64,000 nucleotides of DNA. Origin: Nocardiopsis sp. N85. Its GTDB lineage: Bacteria > Actinomycetota > Actinomycetes > Streptosporangiales > Streptosporangiaceae. The notes beneath the pieces were generated by a model that ran no database searches, was not told where the DNA came from, and saw only the letters and a list, made by a program, of their open reading frames with translations. A program made the translations under genes and the position numbers. How positions within the stretch are numbered: position 1 is the stretch's first letter; each line of letters opens with the position of its first letter. The stretch is taken from NCBI RefSeq assembly GCF_028882275.1, contig NZ_JARBUT010000005.1, forward strand, positions 248,001-312,000. The letters are read 5' to 3'. Positions 43,049 through 51,772 of the stretch are shown here, in pieces.

Positions 43049-44200
43049 TCAGGAGAAGGCCAGCAGGCAGGCCGTGAACGCGTGGAGGTGGTTGACCCCG
43101 CCGACCGGACCGATCTCCCCCGCCGCGAAGAAACCCGCGACCGCTTCGGCGCCCAGCACCCGGCGCACCGCCAGCACGTCGTGGTCGGCGTGGGGGAACA
43201 GGGCCGCGCCCCGCCCGTTGCAGGAGAACAACAGCCCGCCCCCCACCGGATGCCGGTCCCCGAAGTCGGTGAGCCGCCGGTCCAGGTCCTCGTCGGCGGT
43301 GCCCGCGTCCCGGAGCTGGAAGCGGACCGTCTGACCGACCTCGATCGCGTCGTCGGCGCTGAGCGTGCCCGCCTCGGGATCGGCGGAGGTCAACGACCGG
43401 ATGAGGAAGTCGCCCTGTTCGTGGTGTTCCACGTACTCGTTCATGGCGATGCCGATGTGCAGACCGTGTACCGCCAGTTCCCGGTCGTCGTCGGGAAGTT
43501 CCTCCAGCAGCTCTTCCAGGCGGGTGTAGGCGGGGACCCCGGCCAGTTCCTCCACCACGTTGTCCCGCGCCCCGGTGACGGTCATCGCCGGGCCGATCGG
43601 CCGGCACCCCTGGCTCACCAGGGTGCCCAGCACGCCCTCGCCGCCGATGAGCACGCCCACGGCGCCGTTCTCGGCCACCGAACCGTCACAGAACAACCGG
43701 ACCGAACCCTCACCGAGCATCCCGTCGGCCATGCCGCCGACCAGGGGCAGCCCGCCGAACGCCCGGGTGGACTCCCGCACGAACTCGCGTGCGGGGAACT
43801 CGTAGGGATTGACCAGCAGGATCGCGGCACGGTCGCGCGGACCGGGTTCGCGCATCCCCACCACGGTGAGCCGCTCTCCCTCGACCACGGTGTCCAGCCG
43901 GAACGGGGTGATCTCCACCCCGGTCAGTCGAGCGCACCAGACGCTGACCGACCCCTGGCCCTCGACCGAACGGCCACCGCCGATGACCCCGTTGGCGCTG
44001 CACCCCAGGGTGGCCGCACCGCCCGCCAGCTCCATCACCCGGGCCCCGGCCAGGGAGACCTCCTCGGTGTCCGCGCCGCAGATGAAGAAGCACACCAGGT
44101 CGGCCGGGCCGTCGAGACGGGACAGAGCCGTGAGGGCGGCCCGCTCGGCCGCGTTCACCAGATCGGCACCGGTCGTCAGTGCATCGCCGAACCGCGCCAC
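43049..44200 (-). CDS. FIST-domain sensory protein
   Basis: A 383-residue soluble protein with FIST N (about 25-215; CFFICGADTEEVSLAGARVMEL, GGAATLGCSANGVIGGG) and FIST C domains (about 220-370; VPAYTRLEELLEELPD, SLTSADPEAGTLSADDAIEVGQTVRFQLRDA, FSCNGRGAALF). FIST domains are thought to bind small ligands such as amino acids and usually sit beside signalling domains; here the protein is stand-alone. GTG 44200 has GAGGAG eight bases upstream. It diverges from the MoxR-type ATPase, 141 bp away. Confidence 0.9.
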   Translation of the reverse strand: MARFGDALTTGADLVNAAERAALTALSRLDGPADLVCFFICGADTEEVSLAGARVMELAGGAATLGCSANGVIGGGRSVEGQGSVSVWCARLTGVEITPFRLDTVVEGERLTVVGMREPGPRDRAAILLVNPYEFPAREFVRESTRAFGGLPLVGGMADGMLGEGSVRLFCDGSVAENGAVGVLIGGEGVLGTLVSQGCRPIGPAMTVTGARDNVVEELAGVPAYTRLEELLEELPDDDRELAVHGLHIGIAMNEYVEHHEQGDFLIRSLTSADPEAGTLSADDAIEVGQTVRFQLRDAGTADEDLDRRLTDFGDRHPVGGGLLFSCNGRGAALFPHADHDVLAVRRVLGAEAVAGFFAAGEIGPVGGVNHLHAFTACLLAFS

Positions 44201-44341
44201 CGGCTGGACTCCTCCTCGTCACCGGACCCGCCGGACGCGGGTGCCACCCTCCGTCATTGTCCCACCCCACAGCGGCCGAGGAGCCCGTTCCCGACCGGCT
44301 TCGGCCACCATCGGCCCCTTGTCGGGGATAGGTTCTGGAGG

Positions 44342-45757
44342 GTGACACCACCGCCTCCCACCGCCCTGCCCCGGACCCTGGACGCCCTGCGCGGGTCCGG
44401 GCACGCGCACCGCCCCGTCGCGGTCGAGATCCGGGAGAACCTCCTGGCCCGCATGACGGCGGGTCTGCCCCGCTTCCCCGGGATGCACGGATTCGACGAC
44501 ACCGTGCTGCCCACGCTGGAACGGGCGCTGTTGGCCGGGCACGACGTCGTGCTGCTCGGCGAGCGCGGTCAGGGCAAGACCCGGCTGATCCGCGCCGTCG
44601 CCACCCTTTTGGACGAGTGGTCCCCGGCCGTCGCCGGATGTTCCGTGAACGATCACCCCTACGCGCCGGTGTGTCCGACCTGCCTGCGCCGGGCCGCCGA
44701 GGAGGGCGGGAGCCTGCCGGTGACGTGGCGTCACCGGGACGAACGCTACGGGGAGAAGCTCGCCACCCCCGATACCGGGACGGCCGAGCTCATCGGCGAC
44801 ATCGACCCGGCCCGTCTCGCCGAGGGGCGTTCCCTGGGCGACCCCGAGACCGTCCACTACGGGTTGGTGCCGCGTGCCAACCGGGGCGTGTTCTGCGTCA
44901 ACGAGCTGCCCGACCTCCCGGCCCGCGCCCAGGTGGCGCTGTTCAACGTGCTGGAGGAGCGCGATCTCCAGATCCGCGGGTACGCGCTGCGGCTGCCGCT
45001 GGACCTGGTGCTGTTGGCCAGCGCCAACCCCGACGACTACACCGACCGGGGACGCATCGTGACCCCGCTCAAGGACCGCTTCGGCGCCCAGGTGCGCACC
45101 CACTACCCGCCGACGCTCGGCGACGAGCGGGACGTGCTGCGGCAGGAGGCGGCGATCCCGGAGGGGACCGTCGTCCCCGGCCACCTGTGGGAGACCGTCG
45201 CCCGTTTCGCCCGACTGGTCCGCGACTCGAAAAAGGTCGATGCCCGTTCGGGCGTGTCGGTGCGCTTCTCTGTGTCGGCGCTGGAGACGGTGGCCGCCTC
45301 CGCGCTGCGCCGAGCGGCGTTGACGGGCGAGGAGGCGCCGGTGGCGCGGGTGTGCGACCTGGACGCCGTCGTGGAACCGCTGCTGGGCAAGGTCGAGTTC
45401 GCGATGGGGCACGAGGACGACGGTGAGTCGACCCTGCGGGGACTGCTGCGCCGGGCCGTGGCGGAGACGTTCCGGGCCCGGCTGGGCGAGGCCGACCTGG
45501 CCCCGCTCGCCGACCGGTTCTCCGCGGGCGGGACCGTCGAGAGCGGCGACCTGGTGGGCGCCGCCGAACTGCTGAACCGGATCGGCGCGGTACCCGGGCT
45601 GGCGGCGATGATCGCGGCCGCCGCGCCCGAGGAGGAGGACGGACCGGTCTCCCCCGGGCTGGCCGCCGCCGTGGTGGAGTTCGCTTTGGAGGGCCTCTAC
45701 CTGGAACGACGTCTGTCGAAGGACATCGTTGCCGACGGAGGGGTCTACCGGTTCTGA
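44342..45757 (+). CDS. MoxR/magnesium-chelatase-type AAA+ ATPase with Cys-rich insertion
   Basis: A 471-residue AAA+ protein: Walker A GERGQGKT at 73-80, Walker B FCVNELPDLP, sensor-1 SANPDDYTDRGRI and the arginine finger region, which suits a chaperone partner of a VWA protein. An unusual insertion after Walker A holds CSVNDHPYAPVCPTCLRR (about 99-120), three Cys and a His capable of binding zinc. GTG 44342 follows TAGGTT (44329-44334) by seven bases and is probably leaderless. The VWA gene follows 50 bp later. Family call firm; substrate unknown. Confidence 0.88.
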   Translation: MTPPPPTALPRTLDALRGSGHAHRPVAVEIRENLLARMTAGLPRFPGMHGFDDTVLPTLERALLAGHDVVLLGERGQGKTRLIRAVATLLDEWSPAVAGCSVNDHPYAPVCPTCLRRAAEEGGSLPVTWRHRDERYGEKLATPDTGTAELIGDIDPARLAEGRSLGDPETVHYGLVPRANRGVFCVNELPDLPARAQVALFNVLEERDLQIRGYALRLPLDLVLLASANPDDYTDRGRIVTPLKDRFGAQVRTHYPPTLGDERDVLRQEAAIPEGTVVPGHLWETVARFARLVRDSKKVDARSGVSVRFSVSALETVAASALRRAALTGEEAPVARVCDLDAVVEPLLGKVEFAMGHEDDGESTLRGLLRRAVAETFRARLGEADLAPLADRFSAGGTVESGDLVGAAELLNRIGAVPGLAAMIAAAAPEEEDGPVSPGLAAAVVEFALEGLYLERRLSKDIVADGGVYRF

Positions 45758-45807
45758 AAGCCGGGAACATAACGGTTCGTCGTGCTTCCTGGTGAGAGGT
45801 AGTCCCT

Positions 45808-46929
45808 GTGAGGTTCCGGTACCGGGCGTACATGGGCGGACCCGACCCCCTGGCCGAGCCCGATCCCCCACCGGAGGAGGCCGTGGCGATCGCCCGCGAA
45901 CTCCTCGAACCGTTGGCCGAGGCCGAGGGTGCCGACGACGCGATCACCGCGGTGGAGAAGGCGGTGGCCCGGTACGCGGAGGGCGACCGGGCCGCGTTGG
46001 AGTCCGTGGACTCCGCGACCGGCGGCCTGCTCGGCCGCGCCCTGGGCGCCGGGGCCCGGGAACTGTGGGACCGGTTGGACCGCGCCGATCACGGGCTGAG
46101 CCCGCGCGAGCTGCGGCGCCTGGGCGAGGTGGCCCTGCGCGACGCCCGGGACGCGCCACGTCCGGGCCGGCGCCCCGGAGGTCGGGAGGGCGGCCCCGGC
46201 GGCGAACCGACCGGGCACGACGTCCCCTACCGGTCGGATCGACCGCTGGACGCCGTCGCCACGTTGCGCCGGGCCATGGTGCGCCGGGCGTCCGACCCGA
46301 TCGACACGGCGTTGCGCGCCGACGATCTGCGGTCGGCGGAGACCGAGCCCACCGGCGGGCTGGCGGTGTCGTTGCTCGTGGACCTGTCCCACTCCATGAC
46401 CACGCGGTCGCTGCACGAGGCCGCCACGCGCACCGCGCTGGCCTTGGACGCGCTGGTGCGGCGGCACCCCGAGGACCGGGTGCGGTGGGTGGGGTTCGGC
46501 GACGTCGCCCACGAGATCGATCCGGCGGCGCTGGTCGCCCACGACTGGGGCCGGGTACCCGGGACCAACCTGCACCACGCGCTCCGGCTGGCGCGCGGGC
46601 ACCGGCGCAGGCACCCGGGCCTGGCACACCGGATCCTCGTCGTCACCGACGGGGAACCCACCGCCCATCTGGGGGAGGACGGCGACGCCCGGTTCTCGTG
46701 GCCGGCGAGTCCGCGCACGGTGGAGGTCACGGTGGCCGAGCTGGACGCGGCCCTGCGGGAGGGATCGCGCGTGTCGTTCTTCCTGCTGTCCGACGACCCG
46801 AGGCTGCGCGCCTTCCGCGACCTGGTGGTGCGGCGGCGTGGGGTGGAGGCGGTGACCGCCGACGCGGCGGCGCTGGCCCCGATGTTGCTGGAGACCTACC
46901 TGGGAGGCCGTTCGTGGCCGCGCGCATGA
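45808..46929 (+). CDS. VWA-domain protein, MoxR partner
   Basis: A 373-residue protein. Residues 1-185 form a helical region of unknown role; the VWA domain (about 186-370) has the MIDAS motif DLSHSM (Asp192, Ser194, Ser196) and ILVVTDGEPTAHLG with the TDGE site, both needed for metal-dependent adhesion. In MoxR systems the VWA protein acts as the adaptor through which the ATPase remodels a target, such as in metal insertion. GTG 45808 has GAGAGG eight bases upstream. Confidence 0.9.
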   Translation: MRFRYRAYMGGPDPLAEPDPPPEEAVAIARELLEPLAEAEGADDAITAVEKAVARYAEGDRAALESVDSATGGLLGRALGAGARELWDRLDRADHGLSPRELRRLGEVALRDARDAPRPGRRPGGREGGPGGEPTGHDVPYRSDRPLDAVATLRRAMVRRASDPIDTALRADDLRSAETEPTGGLAVSLLVDLSHSMTTRSLHEAATRTALALDALVRRHPEDRVRWVGFGDVAHEIDPAALVAHDWGRVPGTNLHHALRLARGHRRRHPGLAHRILVVTDGEPTAHLGEDGDARFSWPASPRTVEVTVAELDAALREGSRVSFFLLSDDPRLRAFRDLVVRRRGVEAVTADAAALAPMLLETYLGGRSWPRA

Positions 46930-46935
46930 GCCGAA

Positions 46936-46957
46936 CGCCCGTGCGCGCGCACGGGCG
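46936..46957. terminator. Terminator between VWA and GntR genes
   Basis: A perfect 22-bp palindrome, CGCCCGTGCGC and its complement, extended by GAAC/GTTC with one bulged base; it lies between converging stops. Confidence 0.7.
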
Positions 46958-46960
46958 GGT

Positions 46961-47773
46961 TCAGCGTTCGAAGATGTTGACGTCGGAGGCCATCAACAGG
47001 AGTTCCTCGGGGGCGTCACCGCCGGAGTACAGGAGCTGGTGGCGGTTGGCGGGCATGATCGTCTCGGTGAAGCGCAAGGGTCGGTCGCCGTCGTAGACCA
47101 CCCTTTCGTGGACGAGCAGGGGGATGCCCGGGCCCAGGTTGAAGGAGTCCGCCTCGTCCTGGGAGGGCATGCGGGCACCGACGATGTCCCAGTTCCACTC
47201 CTCCCGGTGGCCGAGCTCCTGGAGCACCGACGCGACGCCCTGTTCGATGTGCTGGGGGGACATGAGCAAGGTGTTGCTGGCGATCGTGAAGGGGAAATAG
47301 GTGACCTGGGACTGCCACAGGCCGCCCTCCACGAAACGGTCGCAGGAGCGGATGACGACCAGCCCTCCGTTGGGCCCCTGCTCCTCGCCGCCCCACCTCA
47401 GCCTTTTGGTCACCTTGGGCCGCATGGTGTCGAGGCTGACCTTGATCCGCTGCTCGACCTGGTCGTATCCGGCCTCGCGCAGGTGCGGCTGGTAGCCGTC
47501 CTCGAAGCGTTCGGAGTCGGTACCGCCCGACACCGGAGTGGCCAGGTGGATGATGGGCCGGTGGTCGGCGACGTAGGCGCCGCGCCCGGCCTGGATGGCG
47601 ATGATCCCCTCGTCCTGGAGGATCCGCATACCGAGTCGGGCGGTGGCCCGGGACACGCCGAACTGCTCGGCGAGCTCTTCCTCCCCCGGTAGCCGCTCGC
47701 CCGGCCGGTACTCACCGCGCGACAGGGCCTCGCGCAGATGGTCGGCGACCACGGTCTTCTTCGACGTGCTCAT
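46961..47773 (-). CDS. GntR-family regulator with UTRA domain (A)
   Basis: A 270-residue HutC-type regulator. The winged HTH is at about 3-75 (VVADHLREALSRGEYRPGERL, ELAEQFGVSRATARLGMRIL), and the UTRA ligand domain (about 100-255) includes VVIRSCDRFVEGGL and DRPLRFTETIMPANRHQLL. ATG 47773 starts directly at the HTH; no ribosome site. A second, unrelated-sequence GntR gene lies 300 bp upstream on the same strand. Ligand unknown. Confidence 0.87.
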   Translation of the reverse strand: MSTSKKTVVADHLREALSRGEYRPGERLPGEEELAEQFGVSRATARLGMRILQDEGIIAIQAGRGAYVADHRPIIHLATPVSGGTDSERFEDGYQPHLREAGYDQVEQRIKVSLDTMRPKVTKRLRWGGEEQGPNGGLVVIRSCDRFVEGGLWQSQVTYFPFTIASNTLLMSPQHIEQGVASVLQELGHREEWNWDIVGARMPSQDEADSFNLGPGIPLLVHERVVYDGDRPLRFTETIMPANRHQLLYSGGDAPEELLLMASDVNIFER

Positions 47774-48073
47774 GCGTGTACTCGGTCCCGTTCGTCCGGT
47801 CGTCGTTGGCCGTCGGGGCACGTGCGCCCGGTCCCGCGCTCCGCGCACGATCCCCGTTCCCTCGCACCCTCAACGGACGGTACCCGCCCGGGGTTCTCCG
47901 TTGCGGGGAGTACCGCCCACCGGAGGGACGCCCGCCCCTCGGGGACGCACGGGCCGGAGCGCCGCTCGAAGGCCGCCCGTCGAGGGCGGTGATGGCCGAG
48001 GGGCGAGCACCGCTCGTAGGCCGTCCGCACGGGCGAAGGGCCACCCCCGGAGAACGGCCGGGCGAGGGGAGAG
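47774..48073. other. 300-bp gap between the two GntR genes
   Basis: GC-rich DNA with several short near-repeats (CGCCCGTCGAGGGCGG-type hairpins) but no open frame with codon bias or ribosome site, and no clear promoter. Confidence 0.4.
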
Positions 48074-48802
48074 TCAGTCGCGGTGGTAGGCACTGATGTC
48101 ACCGTGCTCGTACTGGTAGCGGATGCTGTGCCCGGCGTACACCGTCTCCACCACGCGGATCGGGCGTTCCTCGGACAGGTCGGTGCGGTGCATCCACAGG
48201 ATCGGGACCCCCGGGGGCAGCTCCAGCTGGGAGGCCTCGGTGGGGTTGGGCATGCGGGTCTCCAGCTCGTCGACGAACCCGACCTGGCGGTGCCCGTGCT
48301 CGGCCAGGACCGACAGGGCGCTCTCCACGTCCTCGGGCAGCATGAGCGGGGTGCCCTGGACGAGGTCCATGGGGTAGTAGGCGGAGCTGATGGAACCGGA
48401 GATCTCGCCGGAGAAGCGGTACATCCTCCGGACCACCGTCATCTCCCCTTCGGGGACCCGCAACCGGCTGGCGAGGTCGGCGTTGGCGCTGAGGAGTTGG
48501 AGCTCTTCGAGGGTCTGTCCGGCCATGTTGGACTCGTTGAACCGGTCGGCGCCCTTGGGCCGGTTGGCGTGGAAGGTCTCGGGGACGACGTCCTGGACGA
48601 AGTGCCCGCGACCGGGACGACTGACGATCAGGCCCTGGTTGCGGAGCATGCCGAGGGCCAGTCTGACGGTGTTGCGAGAAGCGTCGAAGCGCTCCTCCAG
48701 CTGCTTCTCCGAGGGCAGCTGCCCACCGAGGGGCAGACTCCCCTCCTGGATCTCCCGCCGCAACGCCCGGGCGATCTGTCGATATCTGCTTTCTGCCCGC
48801 AT
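48074..48802 (-). CDS. GntR-family regulator with UTRA domain (B)
   Basis: A 242-residue HutC/FarR-type regulator with the winged HTH at about 5-73 (YRQIARALRREIQEGSLPLGG, LPSEKQLEERFDASRNTVRLA) and the UTRA domain (about 90-235), where EISGSISSAYYPMDLVQG and VVETVYAGHSIRYQYEHG match the ligand-binding fold. ATG 48802 has GAGGG upstream. GntR A and B share only family-level similarity. A GTACC/GGTAC symmetry 45-66 bp upstream may be its operator. Confidence 0.88.
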   Translation of the reverse strand: MRAESRYRQIARALRREIQEGSLPLGGQLPSEKQLEERFDASRNTVRLALGMLRNQGLIVSRPGRGHFVQDVVPETFHANRPKGADRFNESNMAGQTLEELQLLSANADLASRLRVPEGEMTVVRRMYRFSGEISGSISSAYYPMDLVQGTPLMLPEDVESALSVLAEHGHRQVGFVDELETRMPNPTEASQLELPPGVPILWMHRTDLSEERPIRVVETVYAGHSIRYQYEHGDISAYHRD

Positions 48803-48846
48803 GAATCAGCCCTCAAGGGGGTAGCACTAGACCAACAACCTAACTT

Positions 48847-48868
48847 GTACCAACAAGGTGATCGGTAC
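48847..48868. promoter_or_regulatory. GTACC-N12-GGTAC symmetry upstream of GntR B
   Basis: GTACC (48847-48851) and GGTAC (48864-48868) form an inverted repeat around CTTGT/ACAAG pairs (48844-48857 region). It lies 45-66 bp before the regulator start, and GntR proteins often bind GT-N-AC-type elements of this shape. Confidence 0.4.
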
Positions 48869-49093
48869 ACCAGCTAAACAGGTTCGTCCAGTTCGAATGA
48901 ACCCATCTTATGTGAAGGCCACCCTCAGTACACGGCGGCGATCCCAGATGGCCACGGAGAAAGGGGACGACCTCAGAACCGGAACCGATCACCCCTCGCA
49001 CGCAGACGGATCCGCACTCGCGGTACCGGGCCCCACCGACCGGTGGCGGCACCCCGAATGGACAAGGAACCCGCGCTCCGGAGAGACCAGGTC

Positions 49094-49354
49094 ATGATCC
49101 CCATCCTCATCGCCCTCGTCGGCGTCGTCCTGCTGGCCGTGGCGGCCGGCTTCCTCCTCGCCATCTCGATCGGCATCCGCCGTCAGGACAACCGGGGGAG
49201 CTACCGCTCCCTCCGAGAGGAGGACGACAACAGCGCCCTGTCCCGCACCGGCAGCCTCGTGGTCGGCCTGCGCTTCGCCAACACCGCTCCCCGCCGACGC
49301 GTCACCGCTCCCCCGCCCGCCACCGGACGAGACCGTACGCCCACCACGGTCTGA
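49094..49354 (+). CDS. Small membrane protein
   Basis: An 86-residue protein with one N-terminal span (about 2-27, IPILIALVGVVLLAVAAGFLLAI), an IGIRRQDNRGSYRSLREEDDN juxtamembrane region and a basic Pro/Thr-rich tail. GGAGAG lies upstream of ATG 49094; an in-frame ATG at 49058 lacks it. The short span followed by charged tail is common among actinobacterial genes of unknown function. No homologue is certain. Confidence 0.6.
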   Translation: MIPILIALVGVVLLAVAAGFLLAISIGIRRQDNRGSYRSLREEDDNSALSRTGSLVVGLRFANTAPRRRVTAPPPATGRDRTPTTV

Positions 49355-49534
49355 CCGGAGGCCGCTCCAGGAGCGTCGCCCCCGCGGCACGACGAGGTGT
49401 CGCCCCTCAGCAGAGCAGGAGCGCCGCGTCGGGCCCGGCAACGTCGCCGCAGAGCCCGCGCGGCATGACCGCGGCGCGGTCCCCCCTGGATCGACACGCG
49501 GGCCCCCAGGACAGGACCCGCGGGACCACGGTCC

Positions 49535-50680
49535 TCAGTCCTCCAGCGCCTGCGACAGATCGGCCACCAGGTCGTCGGCCGACTCGATGCCCACGGAGAT
49601 CCGGACCAGGTCCGCCGGAACTTCGAGCGGGGAACCGGCGGTGGACGCGTGCGTCATCCGCCCCGGGTGCTCGATCAGGGATTCCACCCCGCCCAGGGAC
49701 TCGCCCAGGGTGAAGACCCGCGTCCGTTCGCACACCTTCAGAGCGGCCTTCTCCCCGTCGCGCAGAGCGAAGGAGACCATCCCACCGAAGGACCGCATCT
49801 GCCGTTCGGCGATCTTGTGTCCCGGATGGGCGTCCAGCCCCGGGTAGTAGACCCGCCGCACCGCCGGGTGGCCCTCCAACGCGGCCACGACCCGCTCGGC
49901 GTTGGCACTGTGCCGGTCCATCCGCACGCCCAGGGTCTTCACCCCGCGCAGGGTCAACCAGGAGTCGAAGGGTCCCGGAATGGCCCCCATGGTGTTCTGG
50001 TGGAAGGCCAGCCGCTCGCCCAGCTCGGCGTCGGACACCACGAGCGCGCCGCCGACGACGTCGGAGTGCCCACCCAGGTACTTGGTGGTGGAGTGGACGA
50101 CCACGTCCGCGCCCAGGGTCAGCGGCCGCTGTAGGTAGGGCGAGGCGAACGTGTTGTCCACGACATGGATCGCGCCCGCGTCGTGCGCGATCCGCGCGAC
50201 CGTCTCGATGTCGGTGATGTTGAGCAGCGGATTGGTCGGCGTCTCGGTCCAGATCACCTTGGTCTGCGGCCGGACCGCCGCCCGCACCGCCTCGATGTCG
50301 CTCTGGTCGACCGCGTCCCAGGTGACGCCCCAGCGCTCCACCACCTTGGAGACCAGGCGGAAGGTGCCCCCGTAGGCGTCGCCGGGGATGACGATGTGGT
50401 CGCCCGGGGACAGCACCGTGCGCAGCAGGGTGTCCTCGGCGGCCATGCCGGAGGCGAACGCCAGGCCGCGCGCGCCGTCCTCCAGCGCGGCCAGGCACTC
50501 CTCCAGCGCGGTTCGCGTGGGGTTGCCGGTGCGCGAGTACTCGTAGCCCTCGCGCAGCCCGCCCACACCGTCCTGGGCGTAGGTGCTGGTCTGGTAGATC
50601 GGCACCACCACGGCCCCGGTACCGGCGTCCGGTTCCTGGCCCGCGTGGATGGCCAGCGTCTCGAATCCATCGAACTTCAT
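49535..50680 (-). CDS. metB: Cystathionine gamma-synthase
   Basis: PLP enzyme of the transsulfuration route, joining cysteine with O-succinyl- or O-acetylhomoserine to cystathionine; some homologues act as gamma-lyase. The 381-residue protein has YSRTGNPTRTALEECLA, the cofactor-binding SGMAAEDTLLRTVLSPGD, WTETPTNPLLNI and STTKYLGGHSD with the Schiff-base Lys200. ATG 50680 follows TATCGT (50687-50692) by six bases, so the message is probably leaderless; the longer frame to 50803 is not needed. With CBS below, it allows cysteine and methionine interconversion. Confidence 0.93.
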   Translation of the reverse strand: MKFDGFETLAIHAGQEPDAGTGAVVVPIYQTSTYAQDGVGGLREGYEYSRTGNPTRTALEECLAALEDGARGLAFASGMAAEDTLLRTVLSPGDHIVIPGDAYGGTFRLVSKVVERWGVTWDAVDQSDIEAVRAAVRPQTKVIWTETPTNPLLNITDIETVARIAHDAGAIHVVDNTFASPYLQRPLTLGADVVVHSTTKYLGGHSDVVGGALVVSDAELGERLAFHQNTMGAIPGPFDSWLTLRGVKTLGVRMDRHSANAERVVAALEGHPAVRRVYYPGLDAHPGHKIAERQMRSFGGMVSFALRDGEKAALKVCERTRVFTLGESLGGVESLIEHPGRMTHASTAGSPLEVPADLVRISVGIESADDLVADLSQALED

Positions 50681-50686
50681 GGGATC

Positions 50687-50692
50687 ACGATA
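50687..50692 (-). promoter_or_regulatory. -10 box for leaderless metB transcript
   Basis: TATCGT on the minus strand ends six bases before the metB ATG; no ribosome site is present. Confidence 0.5.
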
Positions 50693-50896
50693 GTGCCCAC
50701 GGGCGTCTTCCGACCCGTTTTCCACAAGGGCCTCCTCCTGCGTCGACGCGCCGATCCGGCCCCCCGGGCCCGGGGTCCGCCGGCTTCCCGTCAGGGCGTC
50801 CACCGGGTCGCGGAGTCCGGCGTGGAAAAGGCCTCGGGGCGCGGCCGTGGGCGAGCGGCGGGGCCGACGCGGAGCGGAGGTTCGAAGCGGAGCGGA

Positions 50897-51637
50897 TCAG
50901 GCGGGCGGGAACCGGGTCGGCGAACCGGGCCGCGGGGGATCGGCCGGGGCGCTCGGGAGCGGCCCGGCGGCGGGGGTGGGCACCCGGGTGGGCGTGCCCA
51001 TGTCGCGCAGCGGCGGCTGCCAGCCGAGTTCGGGGTCGTGGGTGCGCACGACCTTGCCCGGGATGCCCGCGAGGACGGCGTGGTCGGGGTAGGTGCCCGG
51101 ACGGACCACGGTGCCGGCCGCCACGACGGAGTTGCGGCCCAGGTGGACGCCGGGCAGGATCACCGCGTTCGCGCCGATCCAGGTGCCGGCGCCGATGCTG
51201 ACGGGATCGTCGACGGGCCACTGGAGGCCGACCGGGATCTCCGTGCTGGCGTAGGAGTGGTTCTGGTCGGTGATGTACACGTAGGGGCCGGTGTACACGT
51301 GGTCACCGATGTCGATGGACTTGTGGGCGACGATGTGGGAGCCGCGCCCGATGGCGCATCCCGAGCCGATCCGCACGACCGTGCCGGGGCCCAGGTCGTA
51401 GTCGGGGCCCATGCCGGCGGCGAGGGTCATGTCCCCGCCCAGGACGGTGAAGGCCCCGATCTCGATCCAGGGCTCGCCGTAGAGGGTGGCCGTGGGGAAG
51501 GCGATGGCCGAGCCGTCACCGAACCCCGCGAACCTGCGGGCGGCCCTGGAGCCGGAACGGATCTCCGCGTGACCGCGCGCGTACGACCAGAGGGAACGGA
51601 TGATCCAGGACAACAGCCGCGACACGCGAGCCCCCAT
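50897..51637 (-). CDS. Left-handed beta-helix acyltransferase (maltose/galactoside O-acetyltransferase type)
   Basis: A 246-residue protein with a hydrophobic start, hexapeptide-repeat coils (about 60-200; IGSGCAIGRGSHIVAHKSIDIGDHVYTG, ITDQNHSY with the catalytic-type His, IGAGTWIGANAVILPGV, NSVVAAGTVVRPG) and a Pro-rich tail. Such enzymes transfer an acetyl or other acyl group from CoA to a sugar, antibiotic or serine. Its place between the two transsulfuration enzymes recalls serine acetyltransferase, but the chain lacks the CysE N-terminal helices, so sugar acetylation is the better guess. Confidence 0.85.
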   Translation of the reverse strand: MGARVSRLLSWIIRSLWSYARGHAEIRSGSRAARRFAGFGDGSAIAFPTATLYGEPWIEIGAFTVLGGDMTLAAGMGPDYDLGPGTVVRIGSGCAIGRGSHIVAHKSIDIGDHVYTGPYVYITDQNHSYASTEIPVGLQWPVDDPVSIGAGTWIGANAVILPGVHLGRNSVVAAGTVVRPGTYPDHAVLAGIPGKVVRTHDPELGWQPPLRDMGTPTRVPTPAAGPLPSAPADPPRPGSPTRFPPA

Positions 51638-51772
51638 GTATTACCTACCAGTAGCTTCGCCGCGAACATTAACAGTGTTCGAGTATGCGCATCCATGCCC
51701 GATACGTTCGCACCGGGGCCCGAACAACGCTCGGTTCCGAGCGCCGTCCGGGCCCCGCGCGGCGATGCCGTG

